Shown here one piece after another: positions 15,888 to 24,729 of a stretch of 64,000 bases of DNA (position 1 is the first letter of the stretch; each line of letters begins with the position of its first letter). The stretch is taken from contig NZ_PPTH01000016.1 of the NCBI RefSeq assembly GCF_002954225.1, positions 377,114-441,113 on the forward strand, written 5' to 3'. The notes under the pieces are model-generated. The model made no database searches, was not told the DNA's origin, and saw only the letters and a program-made list of their open reading frames with translations. This DNA comes from Arthrobacter ruber. GTDB lineage: Bacteria; Actinomycetota; Actinomycetes; Actinomycetales; Micrococcaceae. The position numbers and the translations under genes are program-made.

Positions 15888-16862
15888 TCAGTATGCGAAG
15901 GCACGGTCGAGTGCCTCGAGGATGCGGTCGATGTCCGGCAGGTACTGCTCCTCCACACGGGCCACCGGGTAGGGCATGTGGAAGCCGCCCACGCGGATGA
16001 CGGGCGCCTCGAGCGACAGGAATGCGCGCTCGGAGATCCGCGCGGCGATCTCCCCGCCGATACCGCCGAAGGTCGGGGCCTCGTGGGCCACGATCAGCCG
16101 GCCGGTCCGGGTCACCGACTCCGTGACGGTGTCGAAGTCGATCGGTGAGATGGACCGCAGGTCGATCACCTCCACCTGGCGCCCGTCGTCCTCGGCTGCG
16201 GCGGCCGCGGCCAGCGCCACGGGCACCAGCGGTCCGTAGGCCACGATGGTCGCATCGCTCCCCTGCCGCAGGACCTGCGCGGAGAAGGGGTCCGCCGCAG
16301 GGGCGGAGGTGTCCACCTCCCCCTTGAGCCAGTAGCGCCGCTTCGGCTCGAACACGATCACGGGGTCCTCGCACGTGACGGCCTGCTGGATCATCCAATA
16401 GGCATCCTGCGCGTTGGAGGGCGTGATGATCCGCAGCCCGGCGGTGTGGGCGAAGAGGGCCTCGGGCGATTCCGAGTGGTGCTCCACGCTGCCGATCCCA
16501 CCGCCGTACGGGATCCGGATGACCACGGGCGCGCTCAGCATGCCGTCGCTGCGGGTCCGGAGCTTCGCGAGCTGCGTGGTGATCTGGTTGAAGCCCGGGA
16601 ACACGAAGCCGTCGAACTGGATCTCGCAGACGGGACGGTAGCCGCGCAGGGCGAGACCGATCGCGGTGCCGATGATGCCGGACTCGGCGAGCGGAGAGTC
16701 GACGACGCGCAGGGCCCCGAAGTCCTTCTTCAGGCCGTCGGTGACGCGGTAGACGCCGCCGAGCTCCCCGATGTCCTCGCCCATCAGCAGGGTCTTCGGG
16801 TCGTTGGCGAGCGACGCCCGCAGCCCTTCGTTGATCGCCTTGGCGATGGTCATGGTCACCAT
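15888..16862 (-). CDS. 2-oxoacid dehydrogenase E1 beta subunit
   Basis: A 324-residue transketolase-like subunit. Characteristic segments are MGEDIGELGGVYRVTDGL, the FGALRVVDSPLAESGIIGTAIG block, IQFDGFVFPGFNQI and the C-terminal VIRVGGFHMPYPVARVE. With the alpha subunit it forms the thiamine diphosphate enzyme that decarboxylates the 2-oxoacid and reductively acylates the E2 lipoyl group. The ATG overlaps the last base of the E1 alpha stop (TGATG), so the two subunits are translationally coupled in equal amounts. Substrate probably branched-chain 2-oxoacids. Confidence 0.95.
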   Translation of the reverse strand: MVTMTIAKAINEGLRASLANDPKTLLMGEDIGELGGVYRVTDGLKKDFGALRVVDSPLAESGIIGTAIGLALRGYRPVCEIQFDGFVFPGFNQITTQLAKLRTRSDGMLSAPVVIRIPYGGGIGSVEHHSESPEALFAHTAGLRIITPSNAQDAYWMIQQAVTCEDPVIVFEPKRRYWLKGEVDTSAPAADPFSAQVLRQGSDATIVAYGPLVPVALAAAAAAEDDGRQVEVIDLRSISPIDFDTVTESVTRTGRLIVAHEAPTFGGIGGEIAARISERAFLSLEAPVIRVGGFHMPYPVARVEEQYLPDIDRILEALDRAFAY

Positions 16863-18076
16863 CAGGCGTGCTTCCCTTCATCGGCGAATCCGGCCTCGTA
16901 CTGCTCGAAGAACCGCAGCTCCTCCTGGATGAGGGGGTGCGGTTCCGCGTAGACGGCGGCGAACCGGTCGGCGAGGTCCGGCGCCGTCATGGCCAGCACG
17001 GCCCGCCGCAGCTCGGTGGCCATGGTGCGGGCCTCGGCGTCGAGATCTCCGAAGAACGTGTCGTCGGCCAGACCGGCCGAGCGGAGGTGGGACTCGAGGC
17101 GGACGAGCGGGTCGCGGGACTGCCACTCCTGCTCGTCGCGGGACAGCCGGTACTTGGTGGGGTCGTCCGCGGTGGTGTGGGCGCTCATCCGGTAGGTGTA
17201 GGCCTCGATGAGCACCGGACCCCTGCCGGACCGCGCGTGCTCGAGCGCCCAGCGTGTGACCGCCTCGACGGCGACGACGTCGTTGCCGTCCACGCGGATG
17301 CCCGGGAAGCCGTAGCCCGCCGCGCGCTGCGCGAGGGGAACCTTCGCCTGCACGCTCGACGGGACGGAGATGGCCCACTGGTTGTTCTGGCAGAAGAACA
17401 CGACGGGGGCGTCGAAGGACGCGGCGAAGACCATCGATTCGTGGACGTCGCCCTCCGAGCTCGCGCCGTCGCCGAAGTACGCGATGGAGGCTGCGGGAGG
17501 CAGGGACGGATCGGCGAGCTGGTCGCGCTGCATGCCCATCGCGTAGCCGACGGCGTGCAGGGCCTGGGCAGCCAGCACCAGCGTGTAGAGGTGGAAGTTC
17601 CGCTCCCGGGGATCCCAGCCACCGTTGGTCACACCCCGGAACAGGCGGAGGATCTCGGCGAACTCGACGCCGCGGGTCAGGGCGACGCCATGCTCCCTGT
17701 AGGTGGGGAAGGCGTAGTCCTGGGGGGCGAGGGCCCTGCCGGAGCCGATCTGCGCGGCCTCCTGACCCGTGAGCGGCACCCAGAGCGCAAGCTGGCCCTG
17801 GCGCTGGAGGGCCGTCGACTCCTGGTCGAAGCGGCGGATGAGGAACATGTCGCGGTACAGCGAGCGGAGGTGCTCGGCGTCAGCCGCAAGGTAGGGGGTG
17901 AAGTCGACGGTCTCGCCGGCGATCCGCGCGGTCAGGCCGCTCGCCATCGTGCCGTCGGGCGAGAGGACGCGCAGCATCTCCGTGCCGGGCTCCAGGTCGG
18001 CGGTGTCCGCGGGATGAGCCGCACGCACCACTTCCTCGACGTCGAATTCGGCGGCCGGCAATCGGCTGCTGTTCAT
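16862..18076 (-). CDS. 2-oxoacid dehydrogenase E1 alpha subunit
   Basis: A 404-residue thiamine-diphosphate enzyme subunit. It contains FLIRRFDQESTALQRQGQL, the active-site region PTYREHGVALTRGV, the TPP-binding motif GDGASSEGDVHESMVFA...CQNNQWAIS and YRMSAHTTADDPTKYR. These match the BkdA/AcoA/PdhA alpha subunits; the ~70-residue N-terminal extension is typical of actinobacterial branched-chain or pyruvate enzymes. GAGGAG lies six bases before ATG 18076. It is the first gene of the operon E1 alpha, E1 beta, E2, small membrane protein. A perfect inverted repeat lies 25 bp upstream of the start. Confidence 0.95.
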   Translation of the reverse strand: MNSSRLPAAEFDVEEVVRAAHPADTADLEPGTEMLRVLSPDGTMASGLTARIAGETVDFTPYLAADAEHLRSLYRDMFLIRRFDQESTALQRQGQLALWVPLTGQEAAQIGSGRALAPQDYAFPTYREHGVALTRGVEFAEILRLFRGVTNGGWDPRERNFHLYTLVLAAQALHAVGYAMGMQRDQLADPSLPPAASIAYFGDGASSEGDVHESMVFAASFDAPVVFFCQNNQWAISVPSSVQAKVPLAQRAAGYGFPGIRVDGNDVVAVEAVTRWALEHARSGRGPVLIEAYTYRMSAHTTADDPTKYRLSRDEQEWQSRDPLVRLESHLRSAGLADDTFFGDLDAEARTMATELRRAVLAMTAPDLADRFAAVYAEPHPLIQEELRFFEQYEAGFADEGKHA

Positions 18077-18100
18077 CCTTGGCTCCTCACCCGACCCATT

Positions 18101-18120
18101 ACATTCCTTTAGTGGAATGT
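18101..18120. promoter_or_regulatory. Inverted repeat upstream of the 2-oxoacid dehydrogenase operon
   Basis: ACATTCC and GGAATGT are exact complements around TTTAGT, 25 bp upstream of the E1 alpha ATG. A second symmetric element, AACATATGTT, lies at 18144-18153. Both are AT-rich islands in GC-rich DNA and are good operator candidates for the operon; the regulator is unknown. Confidence 0.6.
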
Positions 18121-18210
18121 GTGCCGTAAGTCATACACCGGGAAACATATGTTCCCGCGGCATCCCCCAAGACTAGCCAGCGCGCGCCCTCGGGCCTATT
18201 TAAGACGACC

Positions 18211-19386
18211 TCAGCCGGCGACCGGGCGGTGGCTGTACCCTCGGCACAGTTCCAGGAACCGGCTGTTCGCCGTCGGCTCGCCGATCGTCACGCGCACACC
18301 CTCTGCACCGAAGGCCCGCACCGACAGGGCCTGCTCCGCGGCCTTCGCGGCGAAGTCCTGCGTGTGGTCCCCCAGCGCCAGCCAGACGAAGTTCCCCTCC
18401 GCCGCCGGGACGGTCCAGCCGAGGTCCCGCAGCCCGTCCACCACACGCGTGCGCTCGTCGACGATCGACTGCACCCGGGCGTCGACGTCGTCGATGTGCC
18501 GGAGGGACGCGACGGCGGCGTGTTCGGCCACCTGGGACACCGCGAACGGGACAGCGCTGACGCGCAGGTGCTCGGTGAGTTCCTGGCGGGCCACGGAGTA
18601 GCCCACCCGCAGGCCGGCGAGCCCATGGGCCTTCGAGAACGTGCGGAGGACGATGACGTTCGGGTGATCCCGGTAGAGGGCGATCCCGTCGACCGCCTCC
18701 GGGTGCCGGACGAACTCCTGGTACGCCTCGTCGATCACGACCACGACCTGCCGGGGCACCCGCTCCAGGAAGTCGACGACCTCGGTCCGCGTGAGGACGG
18801 GCCCGGTGGGGTTGTTGGGCGTGCAGAGCAGGATGACGCGCGTGCGGTCCGTGATCGCGGCCGCCATGGCATCGAGGTCGTGCCTCCCGTCCGGGAGGAC
18901 GGGGACCTGCACACCGGCTGCGCCGGCGAGCCCGACGCTGATCGGATAGGCCTCGAAGGAGCGCCATGCGTAGACCACCTCGTCGGGAGCGTCGAAGTCG
19001 TTCTGCCCCGCGAAGGTGGCGAGGATCTGGTTCAGCGCACCGAGGCTGCCCGCACCGGTGACGATGTCGAGGGGCGGAACGCCGAGGTATCCGGCCAGTT
19101 CGGTCCGCAGCGCCGTCGTCATGGGGTCCGGGTACCGGTTGACCGAGGTCTCGGCCGCGATCGCCTCGAGGACCGCAGGAAGGGGCGGCAGCGGATTCTC
19201 GTTCGAGGACAGCTTGAAACTCTCCAGTCCCTCCACCACCACCGGAGGCTTGCCGGCGGCGTAGCGCGGCAGCTTCCCGAGGACGCGGCGGGGCCGGACG
19301 CCGGCGGGACGGCCGGCTTCGCCGGGTTCCTGGTCGGGGGGCGTCTGGTCCGAGGGCACGGCAGGAAGATCATCGATCGACGTCAT
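18211..19386 (-). CDS. hisC: Histidinol-phosphate / aromatic aminotransferase
   Basis: A 391-residue fold-type I aminotransferase of the HisC family. It has KLSSNENPLPPLP near residue 58, NRYPDPMTTALR, GAGSLGALNQILATF, LCTPNNPTGPVLT, IDEAYQEFVR and the PLP lysine in RTFSKAHGLAGLRVGY. It transfers the amino group from glutamate to imidazole-acetol phosphate in histidine synthesis; close actinobacterial relatives act as phenylalanine aminotransferase (Pat), and the two cannot be separated by eye. The first ~35 residues are a Pro-rich lead. TAGGCT exactly six bases before ATG 19386 indicates a leaderless transcript. No other his genes are near. Confidence 0.9.
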   Translation of the reverse strand: MTSIDDLPAVPSDQTPPDQEPGEAGRPAGVRPRRVLGKLPRYAAGKPPVVVEGLESFKLSSNENPLPPLPAVLEAIAAETSVNRYPDPMTTALRTELAGYLGVPPLDIVTGAGSLGALNQILATFAGQNDFDAPDEVVYAWRSFEAYPISVGLAGAAGVQVPVLPDGRHDLDAMAAAITDRTRVILLCTPNNPTGPVLTRTEVVDFLERVPRQVVVVIDEAYQEFVRHPEAVDGIALYRDHPNVIVLRTFSKAHGLAGLRVGYSVARQELTEHLRVSAVPFAVSQVAEHAAVASLRHIDDVDARVQSIVDERTRVVDGLRDLGWTVPAAEGNFVWLALGDHTQDFAAKAAEQALSVRAFGAEGVRVTIGEPTANSRFLELCRGYSHRPVAG

Positions 19387-19390
19387 GGGC

Positions 19391-20668
19391 TTAGCCTAGA
19401 CCCGACCTCCCGGGCGCGCGCTGCGCCGGGAGCTCGGTGGCCCGGGCCTGACCGGGACGCCGGGTGGCCGCGAACGAGTAACGGCGGACCGTCCCGGCTG
19501 CGGCCGCCGTCGCGAGCAGGGCCGCTGCCGGCGCGAGGGAGGGGGCGTCGCTGGCATCCACCAGCCTCGCCCCGGCCGCATAGTTCTGCAGCGCGTGCGC
19601 CTGCCCGAGACCGGCAGGCTCCTCGGAGCCGTCCTCCCGCCGGGCCGGCGCGGGTACCGGATTGCCGAGCACCACGGTAGTCCGGTGGCGGTCGTCGGCG
19701 TTGTGCATCGCATCGAACCGCGGCACCGTGTCGTCGCGATGCTCGAGATGGAGGTACTCGCCGGGCCCGGTGGGCTCCGTCCCGGTGGGAGTGCCGACCG
19801 TCACGACCAGCTGCACCTCGTAGCGGCTTCCCACCGCCTCGGATCCGGCCACGTTCATGGCGTGGAGGCCTCCCTGGCTGTAGCCCGCGACGATCAGCCC
19901 GTCCCCCTCCTGTGCCCCCGCCCGTTGGAGGGACTCCAGGACTGCTGCCTCGATGAAGCGGCTGTCCTCCCCGAACGCCTCGACGATCCCCCCGGCATCG
20001 AAGGGATTGCTCCCGGCCGTACCGTCGAGCGGCCCGGACTGCGTACCGGGGAGGACGACGACGTAGACCGGGTCCTCGGCCGTTCCGGCTCGCAGCACCT
20101 CGAAGGTCCCTGGGTCCTCGTTCTCCACCGCGGCCAGGCGATCGACGACACCCGCGACGGTGCCGTCGAGGACCGCCGGACCCTCGTCCCCGGTGTGCAG
20201 TTCGATAGGACCGATACCGGCCGCACCCCGGCCGGAGGCCTCGTGGGCGATGAAACGCGCCGCCGCCTCACTGCGGGAGCGCACCGCCTCCATCGCGGCG
20301 CGGGCCAGGTCATCGGCGAGATGGTAGGCCCGCAGGCTCCCGCCCAACCGCTCACTGGTGGAGTACAGCGCCCTGGAGTTGTCCGAGGCCGAGGCCCGTG
20401 CCGCCCCCAGATGCGCGGCGGCCGCCTGGTAGGAGGTTCCTGCTATCCCGTCGGCCGGCCGGAGGTGGGAGTACCGCCAGGGCAGCTCCTGGAAGTCGCG
20501 GTCGAGGTGCGCGATGGCGAAGGCGACGTCCACGGTGTCCGCCGCGAGCCGGTCGAGCAGCCGGGCGGCGTCCTCCAGCTCCTCCCACTGGAACCGTGTG
20601 CCTCCCACTCCCCCGCCGATGCTCAGCAAGCCGTCGTCGCCCTGCAGCGGGAGGAGCCCGTCCGTCAC
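19391..20668 (-). CDS. Alpha/beta hydrolase with helical N-terminal domain
   Basis: A 425-residue protein. The first ~190 residues are Ala-rich helices, and the rest is an alpha/beta hydrolase with the nucleophile elbow VAGYSQGG (GxSxG) in LIVAGYSQGGLHAMN. Acidic and His candidates follow (HRDDTVPRFD, LGQAHALQNY). No signal peptide is seen. The GTG at 20668 overlaps the stop of the upstream small helical protein (TTGTGA), so they are made together. The pairing of a ~100-aa helical protein with a helical-N-terminal lipase recalls type VII secretion substrate pairs, but there is no ESX locus nearby and this is inference. Confidence 0.8.
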   Translation of the reverse strand: MTDGLLPLQGDDGLLSIGGGVGGTRFQWEELEDAARLLDRLAADTVDVAFAIAHLDRDFQELPWRYSHLRPADGIAGTSYQAAAAHLGAARASASDNSRALYSTSERLGGSLRAYHLADDLARAAMEAVRSRSEAAARFIAHEASGRGAAGIGPIELHTGDEGPAVLDGTVAGVVDRLAAVENEDPGTFEVLRAGTAEDPVYVVVLPGTQSGPLDGTAGSNPFDAGGIVEAFGEDSRFIEAAVLESLQRAGAQEGDGLIVAGYSQGGLHAMNVAGSEAVGSRYEVQLVVTVGTPTGTEPTGPGEYLHLEHRDDTVPRFDAMHNADDRHRTTVVLGNPVPAPARREDGSEEPAGLGQAHALQNYAAGARLVDASDAPSLAPAAALLATAAAAGTVRRYSFAATRRPGQARATELPAQRAPGRSGLG

Positions 20669-20970
20669 AACCCGGCCTGCTGCTGCAGTTCCGCCTCGCG
20701 CAGCAGGTGCTCGTAGAGGCCGAGGTCCCCCATGGTGGTTTCCAGCAGGTCGATGGTCCGGGTCAGCTCGGTGCACCGCTCGGCCAGATAGGCCCGGAAG
20801 GCGCCACCGGCGGGTGACTCCCAGGAGAGAACGGCCACCGACAGCGCACGGCGACGGATCTCGCCGAGCTGTTCTGCATGCCACCGCAGGGCTTCCCCGG
20901 TGGCGGCGACGGCCTGGCTGGCGGCCGCTCCGGGTTCGCACCGGCCTGCCGCATCCATCCGGCTGTCCAT
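20665..20970 (-). CDS. Small helical WXG100-like protein
   Basis: A 101-residue, almost wholly helical protein with no Cys-rich or membrane region. The central turn SWESPAGGAFRAYLAERC separates two amphipathic helices, reminiscent of WXG100/ESX proteins in which a W-x-G turn joins two helices, although here the motif is W-E-S rather than W-x-G. ATG 20970 was chosen because AGAGG lies six bases upstream; a GTG two codons earlier is possible. It overlaps the start of the hydrolase gene. Function is not established. Confidence 0.65.
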   Translation of the reverse strand: MDSRMDAAGRCEPGAAASQAVAATGEALRWHAEQLGEIRRRALSVAVLSWESPAGGAFRAYLAERCTELTRTIDLLETTMGDLGLYEHLLREAELQQQAGL

Positions 20971-21092
20971 GCCCACCCTCTTCCCTGGCGTCCGTCCATG
21001 CTAGGAGGCTGCCGGACACGCCCAGGCGGCCCAGGCTGCTATGTGGACAGCGGCGTGGCGGGCGCCCAGCCGTGCCGTGGAATGATGGAGCC

Positions 21093-22523
21093 ATGGCTGA
21101 CTCCGCATCCTCCCGGGTTGAATTCGCTGCACTGTCCCGAGGGGAGGGGACGTCGCTCACCCTCGGTCCGCTCGACGGCCGGTACCGCGAGGCGGTCGCC
21201 CCACTCATCGATTTCCTCTCCGAGGCGGCACTCAACCGCGACCGCGTCCACGTGGAGGTCGAATGGCTGATCCACCTCACGCGCCATGCCGTGCTGCCCG
21301 GGACGGAGCCGCTCAGCGCGGAGCAGGAAGCCGGCCTCCGGGCCATCGTCACCGCCTTCGACGCCGACGCGGTAACGGAACTCGGTGAGATCGAAGCGGT
21401 CACCGTCCACGACGTGAAGGCCGTGGAGTACTACATCGGGCGGCGCCTGGAGGGTCTCGGTATCGGCCGGCTGAAGCCCCTCGTCCATTTCGGCTGCACG
21501 TCGGAGGACATCAACAACCTCTCCTACGCCCTCGGGATCAGGGGGGCGATCGTCGAGACGTGGCTCCCGGCCGCACGCAGCCTCGTGGCGGCGATCGCCG
21601 ACCTCGCGCGGACCGCGAGAGAGACCCCCATGCTCTCCCGCACCCACGGCCAGCCGGCCACGCCCACCACACTGGGCAAGGAGATGGCCGTCGTCGCGCA
21701 CCGCCTGACCCGGCAGCTCGAGCGCATCGCGGCGACCGAGTTCCTCGGCAAGATCAACGGGGCCACCGGGACCTACGCCGCCCACTACGCCTCCGTTCCG
21801 CAGGTCGACTGGCAGGATGTCTCCCGCACCTTCGTGGAGGGCCTCGGGCTGACCTGGAACCCCCTGACCACGCAGATCGAGTCGCATGACTGGCAGGCGG
21901 AGCTGTACGCGGACGTGGCCCGCTTCAACCGGATCCTCCACAACTTCTGCACCGACGTGTGGAGCTACATCTCCATCGGGTACTTCGCCCAGATCCCGGT
22001 GGCGGGAGCCACCGGGTCCTCCACCATGCCCCACAAGGTGAACCCGATCCGCTTCGAGAACGCGGAGGCGAACCTGGAGATCTCCTCGGCGCTGCTCGAT
22101 GTCCTGGCGTCGACCCTCGTCACCTCGCGCTGGCAGCGCGACCTGACGGACTCGTCGAGCCAGCGCAACATCGGTGTGGCCCTCGGCCACTCGCTGCTCG
22201 CCGTCTCCAACGTCGCGAAGGGCCTGGCCCGGCTCGACGTCGCCGAGGATGTCCTCGCGGCGGACCTCGACGGGAACTGGGAGGTGTTGGGCGAGGCGGT
22301 GCAGATGGTGATGCGCGCCGAGGCGATCGCGGGCGTGCCCGGCCTCGACGACCCGTACGAGCGGCTCAAGGACCTCACCCGTGGCCGCCGCGTGGACGCG
22401 GACCGCATGCGGGAGTTCGTCGGCAGCCTCGGACTCAGCGACGAGGCCGAACAGCGTCTGCTCGCGCTGACCCCGGCGCGCTACACCGGCATCGCTTCGC
22501 GCCTCGTGGACCACCTCGGCTGA
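21093..22523 (+). CDS. purB: Adenylosuccinate lyase
   Basis: A 476-residue fumarase/aspartase superfamily enzyme that cleaves fumarate from SAICAR and adenylosuccinate in purine synthesis. Signatures are LTLGPLDGRYREAVAPLIDF near the N-terminus, HFGCTSEDINNLSYAL, SRTHGQPATPTTLGKE and the superfamily motif GSSTMPHKVNPIRFENAEAN. Sequence and length fit the E. coli-type PurB. ATG 21093 is preceded by GGAG at a tight distance. The upstream neighbours are divergent, so it has its own promoter; it is monocistronic here. Confidence 0.97.
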   Translation: MADSASSRVEFAALSRGEGTSLTLGPLDGRYREAVAPLIDFLSEAALNRDRVHVEVEWLIHLTRHAVLPGTEPLSAEQEAGLRAIVTAFDADAVTELGEIEAVTVHDVKAVEYYIGRRLEGLGIGRLKPLVHFGCTSEDINNLSYALGIRGAIVETWLPAARSLVAAIADLARTARETPMLSRTHGQPATPTTLGKEMAVVAHRLTRQLERIAATEFLGKINGATGTYAAHYASVPQVDWQDVSRTFVEGLGLTWNPLTTQIESHDWQAELYADVARFNRILHNFCTDVWSYISIGYFAQIPVAGATGSSTMPHKVNPIRFENAEANLEISSALLDVLASTLVTSRWQRDLTDSSSQRNIGVALGHSLLAVSNVAKGLARLDVAEDVLAADLDGNWEVLGEAVQMVMRAEAIAGVPGLDDPYERLKDLTRGRRVDADRMREFVGSLGLSDEAEQRLLALTPARYTGIASRLVDHLG

Positions 22524-22665
22524 CCGGCCGCGCCGACGGCGGCACGCCGCGGCACGGCGGAACATCCCGGGCTGAGCCACCGGGCGACCGTTAGCAGGAC
22601 GTGCCCGCCCGCGGCGCATGCATGCCTCCTTGACGCCATCCCGAGAGGAACACGACGCTGGAGGA

Positions 22666-24108
22666 ATGGAGTGGTTGACCGCTGTCCTGACGGCTGAGGA
22701 CTACGAGGTGGGCCGCCAGATCGTGCAGCGCGGAGTCGCTGCCGTGTACCTCGTGGCCTTCCTGTCGGCGGTGGCCCAGTTCCCCGCCCTCCTCGGCGAG
22801 AAGGGCCTGCTGCCCGTCCCGGTGTTCCTCACGCGGGTCGGGGACCGGGCCGGACCCTCGCTGTTCCGCCGGGGCTACTCCGACCGCCTGCTGCGCGTCG
22901 TCGCATGGTCGGGGGCGGTGATCTCCGCCCTGCTGGTCCTCGGGGTCCCGCAGGCCGGGCCGCCGTGGGTGCCGCTCGTGGCGTTCCTCGTCATCTGGTG
23001 GCTGTACACCTCGATCGTGAACGTGGGCCAGACGTTCTACGGGTTCGGGTGGGAGAGCCTCCTCCTCGAGGCCGGGTTCATCGTCGCGTTCCTCGGGTCG
23101 AACGAGGTGGCGCCACCCTTCCTGGTCCTGCTGATCATCCGCTGGCTCGTCTTCCGCCTCGAGTTCGGCGCGGGCATGATCAAGATGCGCGGTGACAGCT
23201 CGTGGCGCGATCTCACCGCCCTGTACTACCACCACGAGACCCAGCCGATGCCGAACCCAGCCAGCCGTTTCTTCCACCTGCTGCCCAAGCCCCTGCACCG
23301 CCTCGAGGTGGCGGGCAACCACGTCACCCAGCTCGTGGTGCCGTTCCTCCTCTTCGCCCCGCAGCCCGTCGCGGGGTTCGCGGCGCTCGTGATGATCGTG
23401 ACGCAGGGCTGGCTGGTGCTGTCCGGCAACTTCGCGTGGCTCAACACGCTGACGATCATCCTGGCCTTCGGCGCGGTGCCCGATTCCTTCTACGAGGCGG
23501 TGTTCCCGGCGCTCGTGGTGTCCGGCACCTACGCGCCGACGCCGCTCTGGTTCACCGTCGTCGTCACCCTCGCGATGCTGCTCCTCGCCTACTTGAGCTG
23601 GCCGTCGCTGCTGAACCTGTTCGCCCGCCGGCAGCTGATGAACGCGAGCTTCAACCGCTGGCACCTCGGCAATGCGTACGGTGCGTTCGGCAGTGTCACG
23701 CAGGTCCGCTACGAGGTCATCGTGGAGGGGACGCTCGACGACGTCGGCTCCGGCGCGCAGTGGCGCGAGTACGAGTTCAAGGGCAAGCCCGGGGACCCGT
23801 CCCGGACGCCGCGCCAGTTCGCGCCCTATCACCTGCGGCTCGACTGGATGATGTGGTTCCTCGCCCTCGGGTCCGAGGGCGGCTGGTTCACACCGTTCCT
23901 GGTCAAGCTCCTGCAGGCGGACCCGCTGATCTTGAAGCTGCTGCGGAAGGACCCGTTCGACGGCGCCCGGCCCCGCTACGTCCGAGCGCGGATCTTCCTC
24001 TACCGCTTCACGACGCGGGAGGAGAAGCGGCGGACGGGCCTGGTATGGATCCGCGAGCCGCAGGGCGTGCTGGTCAACCCGGCATCACTGCGGGACGACG
24101 CCCCCTGA
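22666..24108 (+). CDS. Lipase maturation factor family membrane protein
   Basis: A 480-residue membrane protein with about eight transmembrane helices in its first 320 residues and a globular C-terminal part. Family landmarks are QFPALLGEKGLLPVP, YGFGWESLLLEAGF, RWLVFRLEFGAGMIKMRG, WRDLTALYYHHETQPMPNP and, in the C-terminal part, LRLDWMMWFLALG. These are shared with eukaryotic LMF1/LMF2, where the protein helps lipases fold in the ER; the bacterial role is unknown. ATG 22666 is taken because GGAGGA adjoins it and bacterial homologues begin MEWL; ATG 22618 is an alternative. Confidence 0.92.
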   Translation: MEWLTAVLTAEDYEVGRQIVQRGVAAVYLVAFLSAVAQFPALLGEKGLLPVPVFLTRVGDRAGPSLFRRGYSDRLLRVVAWSGAVISALLVLGVPQAGPPWVPLVAFLVIWWLYTSIVNVGQTFYGFGWESLLLEAGFIVAFLGSNEVAPPFLVLLIIRWLVFRLEFGAGMIKMRGDSSWRDLTALYYHHETQPMPNPASRFFHLLPKPLHRLEVAGNHVTQLVVPFLLFAPQPVAGFAALVMIVTQGWLVLSGNFAWLNTLTIILAFGAVPDSFYEAVFPALVVSGTYAPTPLWFTVVVTLAMLLLAYLSWPSLLNLFARRQLMNASFNRWHLGNAYGAFGSVTQVRYEVIVEGTLDDVGSGAQWREYEFKGKPGDPSRTPRQFAPYHLRLDWMMWFLALGSEGGWFTPFLVKLLQADPLILKLLRKDPFDGARPRYVRARIFLYRFTTREEKRRTGLVWIREPQGVLVNPASLRDDAP

Positions 24109-24117
24109 GTCCGGGAG

Positions 24118-24639
24118 CTAGCCGCCGAGCAGGATCAGGCGCTTCTCCCTGGCGTCCCACCGCCGCACCACGCCCGCGACCAGCCGCTCGGGAGGGCGGT
24201 TCCGCAGGAGGTCCAGCGCCGAGGCCAATTGCTCGGCCGTGAGGCCGTGGCCCAGGGTGATGTGCGGTGTCCACGCCCCGCGGACCGTGGTGGGCACCGC
24301 ATCCGGGACGCCGTCGAGGGCCTGCCAGATGCGGCGGTGCAGGTCCGTCAGGGCGTCGTCGGCCACGACCTGCCGGGCGAGCACGAACTTCCGTCGTGTG
24401 GGGAAGACGAGGAATCCCGCCGTTGCGAGGTCCAGCGCGTCCCCCTCGGTGGCGGCCGTCAGGTCGACGTCGTAGCGGTCGTCGATCCGCGCGGCAGCGG
24501 CGAGGGTGATGTGCGGGGCGTTGCTGAACGACTGGTGCTGCGACTGGTTGGGCAGGCCCGCGGCGTCCAGCACGGCCCAGTCCTCGAGCAGCAACGCCTC
24601 CGACGCCGGGGCCAGCAGGAGTTCGACGTCATCGGCCAT
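24118..24639 (-). CDS. 2'-5' RNA ligase-like 2H phosphoesterase
   Basis: A 173-residue protein with two HxT motifs about 90 residues apart, APHITLA (near residue 42) and TPHITLGH (near residue 127), which define the 2H phosphoesterase superfamily. Members act on cyclic nucleotide phosphates or 2'-5' linkages in RNA. The rest has the alternating strand-helix pattern of that bilobed fold. The ribosome site (AAGGAGG) lies rather far, about 12 bases from the ATG. It is convergent with the lipase maturation factor gene. Confidence 0.85.
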   Translation of the reverse strand: MADDVELLLAPASEALLLEDWAVLDAAGLPNQSQHQSFSNAPHITLAAAARIDDRYDVDLTAATEGDALDLATAGFLVFPTRRKFVLARQVVADDALTDLHRRIWQALDGVPDAVPTTVRGAWTPHITLGHGLTAEQLASALDLLRNRPPERLVAGVVRRWDAREKRLILLGG

Positions 24640-24729
24640 GCCTGACGCGCCCTCCTTCCGGTCCCGACGACAGATCCGACGAGGGATCCGACGACGGGTC
24701 CTGCGGCCGCTCTCCCGCCTGCACCCGGA

